Assembly (NCBI GenBank): GCA_002293145.1
Contig: DBCO01000025.1
Coordinates: 1 to 64,000, forward strand
Source of the DNA: Akkermansiaceae bacterium UBA956
Lineage (GTDB): Bacteria > Verrucomicrobiota > Verrucomicrobiia > Verrucomicrobiales > Akkermansiaceae
Direction: 5' to 3'
DNA length: 64,000 bases
A model generated the notes under the pieces. The model was not told where the DNA came from and searched no databases. It was given only the letters and a program-made list of their open reading frames with translations. A program made the translations under genes and the position numbers. Positions 59,317-64,000 of this stretch are shown in pieces (within the stretch, counting starts at the first letter, position 1; every line of letters starts with the position of its first letter).

Positions 59317-60897
59317 ATGTTTCATAACTGCCATTCCCCTCAGGCTAAACGTGCATCAATTAAATTCTCGATTGTCACACCCAGTTTCCGACAAGTTGCC
59401 CATCTCCGGAGATGCGCTGCTAGCATTGCCGATCAGGCCGGAGATTTTGAGGTGGAGCACTTGGTTCAGGATGCTCAGAGCGGTGTAGATTTTCTCGAAT
59501 GGGCACAAAGTCAGGACTTTTCTGACTGCGTCAGTGAAGCAGACCACGGAATGTATGACGCTATCAACCGTGGTTTCAAGCGTGCCACAGGCGACATCAT
59601 TGCGTGGTTGAATTGCGATGAACAATATCTCCCAGGTGCATTGCAACAAGTCGCGACCTATTTCCATAATCACCCGGAAGTGGACATCCTGATTGGTGAT
59701 GTGGTGCTTGTCGACGAAGGCATGCATCCGCTGGCCTATCGTCGTTCCGTGGTTCCAAGCGCCGGCCACATTCGATACAGCCACCTTAGTAACTTTACTG
59801 CTGCAACCTTTGTTAGACGTCGTATCATTGATGATGGCTTGTGGCTCGACACTCGCTGGAAAACCATTTCTGACGCCGTATGGATGGACTCAATGCTTAC
59901 CGCTGGCTATCGGGTCGCTGTGTTGCCAAAGCCGCTGGCGCTCTTCAGCATGCTTGGTTCGAATTTGGGACAATCTACCAAACTATTTTATGAACGCACG
60001 GAATGGGAGCAATCCTTGAATTGCACCAATCGATGGATGCGACTGTATTACATCTGCTGCTTCCGCATCGCGAAGTTCCTGGCTGGTGCCTACTTTCTCA
60101 GGCGTGTCTCGGTGGCAGGTTACACGGAAGATGTATCACAGCGTCGGCAAACGTCATGTTGGCTCGGTGGATTCTGGTCACATGCTAAATCTCATGTCGA
60201 TAACCAGCGACTCCGCGACGAGTGTCGTTTTTCTGAACGACCTATTAAAAAAGAGCTTAGTTCTGCTATGGCTTACTTCTTCTCAGCCATAGCTCTGGTA
60301 TTGGGATTCCTGTCCGATATGATCCCTACAGGGGAATCCGTCAAAGCCCCGTTGGTGATGATTTTTGCGATACTCATGCTGACGCTGCGCGCAAAAACCC
60401 GAGACTTGGTTTGTATTTCCGTTTTGTTTTTCTTTTGCTCCGCCTACGCACTGCGGTTTCGACCGCCCGACATCGCTATCGTCCGCCTGCTCACCTTCAT
60501 CATCACGGCCATTTTAGCATACACATCATCTACCATTCTCCGTGACCTAGAGAAATGGATGGGTGTTACCGTAGGCCTGATTCGGAGGATTCCCCAACCC
60601 ATCATCCTCACCAACCGCAAGGGCGAGGTAGTCTTGGTAAATGTTGCTGCTGAATCGCTGCTAGAGCAAAATGAATCAGAGTTCATTGGGACGAACCTAT
60701 CACTCATCATTGAGGGCGTAGGAATCAATCGCATGGATTGTTCGATCAACACTTGGGAAGATCGTCCACCCACCAGCAAAATCAGTTTTAATCCGTTCAT
60801 CAACGGCAAAGCACCAAAAGCAATCACTGCCAACGTCTTCATGGTGGGCACGGGCAAGCGACGTTTGTTCGGATTTAGCCTGCAGGAAGATGAATGA
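59317..60897 (+). CDS. Family 2 glycosyltransferase fused to membrane helices and a PAS domain
   Basis: A 526-residue protein from the ATG at 59317 (the frame opens at a TTG at 59197). Residues 16-210 are a GT2 domain: KFSIVTPSFRQVAHLRRC, VEHLVQDAQSGVDF, SEADHGMYDAINRGFKRATG and AWLNCDEQYLPGAL. About four membrane helices follow at residues 315-405. The C terminus (about 422-526) is PAS-like: PQPIILTNRKGEVVLVNVAA, then SLLEQNESEFIGTNLSLI. A PAS domain normally senses a ligand or redox state. No kinase, GGDEF or other output domain is present after it. One possibility is that glycosyl transfer is regulated by the PAS part. Confidence 0.8.
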   Translation: MFHNCHSPQAKRASIKFSIVTPSFRQVAHLRRCAASIADQAGDFEVEHLVQDAQSGVDFLEWAQSQDFSDCVSEADHGMYDAINRGFKRATGDIIAWLNCDEQYLPGALQQVATYFHNHPEVDILIGDVVLVDEGMHPLAYRRSVVPSAGHIRYSHLSNFTAATFVRRRIIDDGLWLDTRWKTISDAVWMDSMLTAGYRVAVLPKPLALFSMLGSNLGQSTKLFYERTEWEQSLNCTNRWMRLYYICCFRIAKFLAGAYFLRRVSVAGYTEDVSQRRQTSCWLGGFWSHAKSHVDNQRLRDECRFSERPIKKELSSAMAYFFSAIALVLGFLSDMIPTGESVKAPLVMIFAILMLTLRAKTRDLVCISVLFFFCSAYALRFRPPDIAIVRLLTFIITAILAYTSSTILRDLEKWMGVTVGLIRRIPQPIILTNRKGEVVLVNVAAESLLEQNESEFIGTNLSLIIEGVGINRMDCSINTWEDRPPTSKISFNPFINGKAPKAITANVFMVGTGKRRLFGFSLQEDE

Positions 60898-61052
60898 AGC
60901 CGCCTTCGCCTATGGTCGGCACCTGTTGCAAAGATCGTGTCAAACTAAGACGTAAGGCGTTAGAAAAAATGGCAAACGTATGGGGCACTCTTGATTTGTA
61001 ACTGCCGCATTCCGATCGCTGACTTCCGATCTACTTATCCTCGTTGTTTTCC

Positions 61053-63299
61053 ATGCCTAAGACAAAATCTCACATTCTTCTCATGGGGCAGACCCCGCCA
61101 CCTTGGCATGGTCAGGCCGTGGCGACACAGATACTTTTTGATCATGAATGGCAGGATTATGAAGTGCATCGTTTACGGATGGAGTTCAGTGAAGAGATGC
61201 TGGAAGTTGGGCGTTTCCAATGGAAAAAAATTCAGCATCTTTGGAGGTTGATGCGCAAAGCACGTGAGATTTTGAAATCTCATCCTAACGCGACCCTATT
61301 CTATCCACCTGCTAGCGCAAATTGGATTCCCTTCCTGCGCGATGTGATTTTTCTGGCAGCCGTTCGCCCTCTAGCAGCTAAGACGATCTTCATTTTCCAT
61401 GCGAGTGGATTGCCGGTATTTTCCCAAGGAGATTGGCTGCGTAAGATTCTTTCTAAGATCGTTTACCATCATGCTGATGTGTCGCTTGAAGTGGCGCAGG
61501 AAGCGATCCCTGCGCATCATGTATTTCATGCGAAAACGGCAACGTGGTGTCCTTGTGGAATCGCGGTTCCTGATCTAACAAAACCTGTTATCGATGTTTC
61601 TGGCCCACTCAAATTGCTCTTCATTGCGAGCTTACAAGAAGGCAAAGGTGTGTTGGAAATCCTCAAGACAGCCTCTGTTCTTAAGCTCAAAGGTCGAGAA
61701 AATGACTTTCGATTTCAGATCGTAGGCAAATGGTTTTCGAGTGAATTCGAATCGGAGGCTCGCCGATTGCACCAGGAAATGGGTTTAGACCAAATGGTCG
61801 AATTTAGCGGGCAACTTACAGGCGATGATAAATGGCAAGCATACGCCAACAGTCACGTTTTTTTCTTTCCTACTCACTATGCCTCCGAGGCAACACCGAT
61901 CGTGATCATGGAGGCCTTGGGCATGGGCTTGCCCATATTAACGACGGCATGGGCCGGAATCCCAGCCATGCTCGAAGGCTGCAAAACTGCGGAAGTTCGC
62001 CCCGTGCGCGATCCTCATGCATATGCAGAAGCCGCAGAATTATTCCATTCGCGCTTGCCAGAATTGAATGCGCAGGCAGTGGCATCTCAGGAATTTTATC
62101 GGAGTCGTTATTTGCCCGAGCGTTTTATTGAACGAGTAAGGCAGGCGTTCGATGTTGTAAACACGACATCCAAATCCGCTGCATTATCTAACATCTGTGT
62201 ATGGATTTACCTAGCAGATCAAAATCCAGGTTTTGATCGAAGCTTCGGCATTTCGCGGATGACTCAAATGGTGATGAGGGCCTTGTATAATTTCAGCGAT
62301 GTCAATATTGTAGCGACCACTTCGAAGACTTCGCAACGTCCTGAATTGGACAATAAGAAAATGATCGAGTTGCCCTGGGGGACGCGCTCGAAGTTCGTGC
62401 GTTTTCTCACGGATCACTTTCACCCACTTTTTGGTCGAAGCAAAAAAGATATCGATGTTCATTTTTATCCCAAAGGATATCTGCCGTTTCTTAGCGGAAT
62501 GTGTCGTCCTTCTGCGGTGACGATCCACGATACGATCATTCAATATGATCAAGACAACTACCCCAAATGGCGCTGTCGATGGGAGTATGCATACTGGTCT
62601 TTACTTCTCAGGCATACGCTGAGAAAAGCGGATCGTATCCTTACGGTGTCGGAATCATCGCGTGAACAAATTCGTGCTTTCATGGCCCGACATAAGATCC
62701 CCGCACGAGAGATCACGGTTACTTACGAGCCCTGTGCTTACGAAAATGTCGCGCAGCCAGATCATCCCGCGAAAGCTGACAACGTCGTTCATTTGGCATC
62801 TGTGGAGCCGCATAAGCGCACGGCTCACTTGATCCGTTGGTGGTATGAGGCGGAAGTCAATGGCAAGAATCTGCCTTCCTTGCATCTGATTGGTTCCATA
62901 CCTCCCGAGGTGCTTCCGATTTTGTCCAAGTCGAAAAAAATTGTGAAGCGTCCGTTCCTAGAAGATCATGCGCTGCAAGACGCTTATAAATCAGCGAAGG
63001 CCTTGATTTTACCATCAGAAATTGAAGGTTTCGGACTCCCTGCACTAGAAGCATATTATTTGGGTACCCCGGTTTGCTTTGTGGAAGGAACATCGGTGCA
63101 AGAGGTGTTGGGCGTGACAACGCATCGCGGAGGTTTTTCCCTTGAATCGATGGATAGCATGATTTCAGCCCTAGAGGATGTTATGTCGATGACGAGCGAT
63201 GAAGTGAGAACTCACGGGTTGAAGTTGCGCGAGACCTATGCGTCGGAAAAAGTGGCCGCTCGGTTGATGGTGATTTTTCAGGATTTGGTCCGTAAGTAA
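61053..63299 (+). CDS. Double GT4 glycosyltransferase (two GT-B domains in one chain)
   Basis: A 748-residue protein from the ATG at 61053. The first half (about 1-370) is a GT4 enzyme: LLMGQTPPPWHGQAVATQIL, KLLFIASLQEGKGVLEIL and the donor-site element SEATPIVIMEALGMGLP (Glu-x7-Glu near 279/287). The second half (about 380-748) is another GT4 domain: NPGFDRSFGISRMTQMVM, SAVTIHDTIIQYDQDNYP, RILTVSESSREQIRAF, VVHLASVEPHKRT and EIEGFGLPALEAYYLG. It would add two sugars in a row, or one domain may be regulatory. It begins about 155 bp after the GT2-PAS gene. Confidence 0.9.
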   Translation: MPKTKSHILLMGQTPPPWHGQAVATQILFDHEWQDYEVHRLRMEFSEEMLEVGRFQWKKIQHLWRLMRKAREILKSHPNATLFYPPASANWIPFLRDVIFLAAVRPLAAKTIFIFHASGLPVFSQGDWLRKILSKIVYHHADVSLEVAQEAIPAHHVFHAKTATWCPCGIAVPDLTKPVIDVSGPLKLLFIASLQEGKGVLEILKTASVLKLKGRENDFRFQIVGKWFSSEFESEARRLHQEMGLDQMVEFSGQLTGDDKWQAYANSHVFFFPTHYASEATPIVIMEALGMGLPILTTAWAGIPAMLEGCKTAEVRPVRDPHAYAEAAELFHSRLPELNAQAVASQEFYRSRYLPERFIERVRQAFDVVNTTSKSAALSNICVWIYLADQNPGFDRSFGISRMTQMVMRALYNFSDVNIVATTSKTSQRPELDNKKMIELPWGTRSKFVRFLTDHFHPLFGRSKKDIDVHFYPKGYLPFLSGMCRPSAVTIHDTIIQYDQDNYPKWRCRWEYAYWSLLLRHTLRKADRILTVSESSREQIRAFMARHKIPAREITVTYEPCAYENVAQPDHPAKADNVVHLASVEPHKRTAHLIRWWYEAEVNGKNLPSLHLIGSIPPEVLPILSKSKKIVKRPFLEDHALQDAYKSAKALILPSEIEGFGLPALEAYYLGTPVCFVEGTSVQEVLGVTTHRGGFSLESMDSMISALEDVMSMTSDEVRTHGLKLRETYASEKVAARLMVIFQDLVRK

Positions 63300-63308
63300 T
63301 GCATTGAT

Positions 63309-64000
63309 ATGATCCGAGCCATTTTACGCAACGCGGGATTTCGTCCACTAGCCTTGATCCGGGCGCTGCTGCAGTGCCCGAGTTATCTTTTGGAGCGCAG
63401 AATCATCAGAAATCTCGCGCAAAAGTCTGGCTGGCAGTGGGGTAAAGAGTTGCCAATTTTGTTAGAAAAAGGCGAATCGGCAGGAAATCTCGGAGCGTAT
63501 TTTTTGCAGGACCAATTAGTCGCGCGATGGCTCTATGAAGATCAACCAGAGCGACACATCGATGTAGGTTCGCGCATCGATGGCTTTGTCGGAAGCGTTT
63601 CGGTATTTAGAGAAATTGAAGTGTTAGATATTCGAGTGGCTCCAGGAACTGCTCACAACATCGTTTTTCATCAATTGAATCTAATGGATGAGCTCCCCGA
63701 GGCATGGCGATCAAGCACGGATTCACTCTCTTGCCTGCATACGATTGAGCATTTTGGGCTCGGTCGCTACGGTGATCCTTTGGACATCGATGGCCATATC
63801 AAAGGTCTCCAGCAACTGAAAAAAATGGTCAAGCCTGGAGGGCGGTTTTATCTATCGACGCCGATGGGCCCACAGAGAATTGAATTCAATGCGCATCGAA
63901 TTTTTTCGGCCGAGACGATATTGAATTGGTTCAGCGAAGGCTGGCGGATCGAGCGATTTGCTTACATTGATGACCAAGATGGTATCCATGATTCAGTGGA
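63309..64000 (+). CDS. DUF268 family protein, cut by the window end
   Basis: The first 230 residues of a protein that runs off the window, with an ATG at 63309, 9 bp after the double GT4 gene. It has RHIDVGSRIDGFVGSVSVF, SLSCLHTIEHFGLGRYGDP and GGRFYLSTPMGPQRIEFNAHRIF, which together are the DUF268 signature (PF03269). The domain looks like a diverged SAM-methyltransferase fold (DVGSR as motif I, CLHTIEHF near motif II/III), and bacterial copies sit in polysaccharide clusters. Its function is not established. The gene should end soon after the window, since members are around 250 residues. Confidence 0.85.
   Translation, partial: MIRAILRNAGFRPLALIRALLQCPSYLLERRIIRNLAQKSGWQWGKELPILLEKGESAGNLGAYFLQDQLVARWLYEDQPERHIDVGSRIDGFVGSVSVFREIEVLDIRVAPGTAHNIVFHQLNLMDELPEAWRSSTDSLSCLHTIEHFGLGRYGDPLDIDGHIKGLQQLKKMVKPGGRFYLSTPMGPQRIEFNAHRIFSAETILNWFSEGWRIERFAYIDDQDGIHDSV

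Noticed and set aside
1..64000. CRISPR array, tRNA or rRNA genes, insertion sequences
   Set aside because: None was recognised on reading; no spaced direct repeats, cloverleaf-like segments or transposase motifs were seen. A tRNA scan was not possible here.

Overview
The window looks like chromosomal DNA of a Verrucomicrobiota (PVC-type) bacterium. This rests on gene content, not on a database match: an S1 sulfatase with signal peptide, a GH78-type rhamnosidase, a VC0807-family membrane protein, an exported coiled-coil protein of a kind common in planctomycetes and verrucomicrobia, an animal-type UDP-glucose dehydrogenase, and frequent starts without a clear Shine-Dalgarno sequence. I recognised no tRNA, rRNA, CRISPR array, transposase or phage module.

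Positions 1 to about 25,440 are a mostly housekeeping region with short operons, mainly on the minus strand. It holds two tandem PilT-type ATPases, a small YqjD/YqjE/YqjK-like membrane protein operon, polyphosphate kinase, an L,D-transpeptidase lipoprotein and a pterin carbinolamine dehydratase. Next come a sulfatase, class II aldolase, a frameshifted yceH, a coupled rhamnosidase and flavin oxidase, an AEC transporter, YicC, transketolase, a MATE pump, a fatty-acid/sterol hydroxylase, a LysM protein and an RND-type adaptor without a pump. Hairpin terminators are visible after the pterin dehydratase, aldolase, transketolase and LysM genes.

From 25,843 to the right edge almost everything is on the plus strand and forms one large surface-polysaccharide (O-antigen or capsule-like) locus. 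The first block makes nucleotide sugars: UDP-galactofuranose (glf), UDP-glucuronate and UDP-xylose (ugd plus a UXS-like enzyme), and GDP-L-fucose (gmd, fcl). It also holds a cytidylyltransferase/GHMP-kinase fusion, a WecG/TagA glycosyltransferase and an inserted small-ORF/nucleotidyltransferase pair. The second block (35.9-42.1 kb) has a polyprenyl-phosphate-type GT2, a GT-C membrane glycosyltransferase, a methyltransferase, and a GMC flavoprotein with four ferredoxin-like cysteines coupled to an SDR. The third block has a Wzy-like polymerase and a nearly full CDP-tyvelose pathway (rfbF, rfbG, rfbH, a paratose-synthase-like SDR, CDP-paratose 2-epimerase). The last block has a Wzx-like flippase, several GT-A and GT-B glycosyltransferases, an acyltransferase, methyltransferases, a pyruvyltransferase, a GT2-membrane-PAS fusion, a double GT4 protein and a DUF268 protein cut by the window end.

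The simplest reading is a Wzx/Wzy-dependent heteropolysaccharide that may contain fucose, galactofuranose, xylose or glucuronate and the rare 3,6-dideoxyhexose tyvelose, with acyl, methyl and pyruvyl decorations. The initiating phosphoglycosyltransferase, the export/chain-length proteins and the RfbI reductase expected for RfbH are not in the window. The most unusual observations are the cytidylyltransferase/GHMP fusion, the GT2-PAS fusion, the Cys4 GMC/SDR pair and a 61-residue insertion between the iron-sulfur ligands of RfbH.
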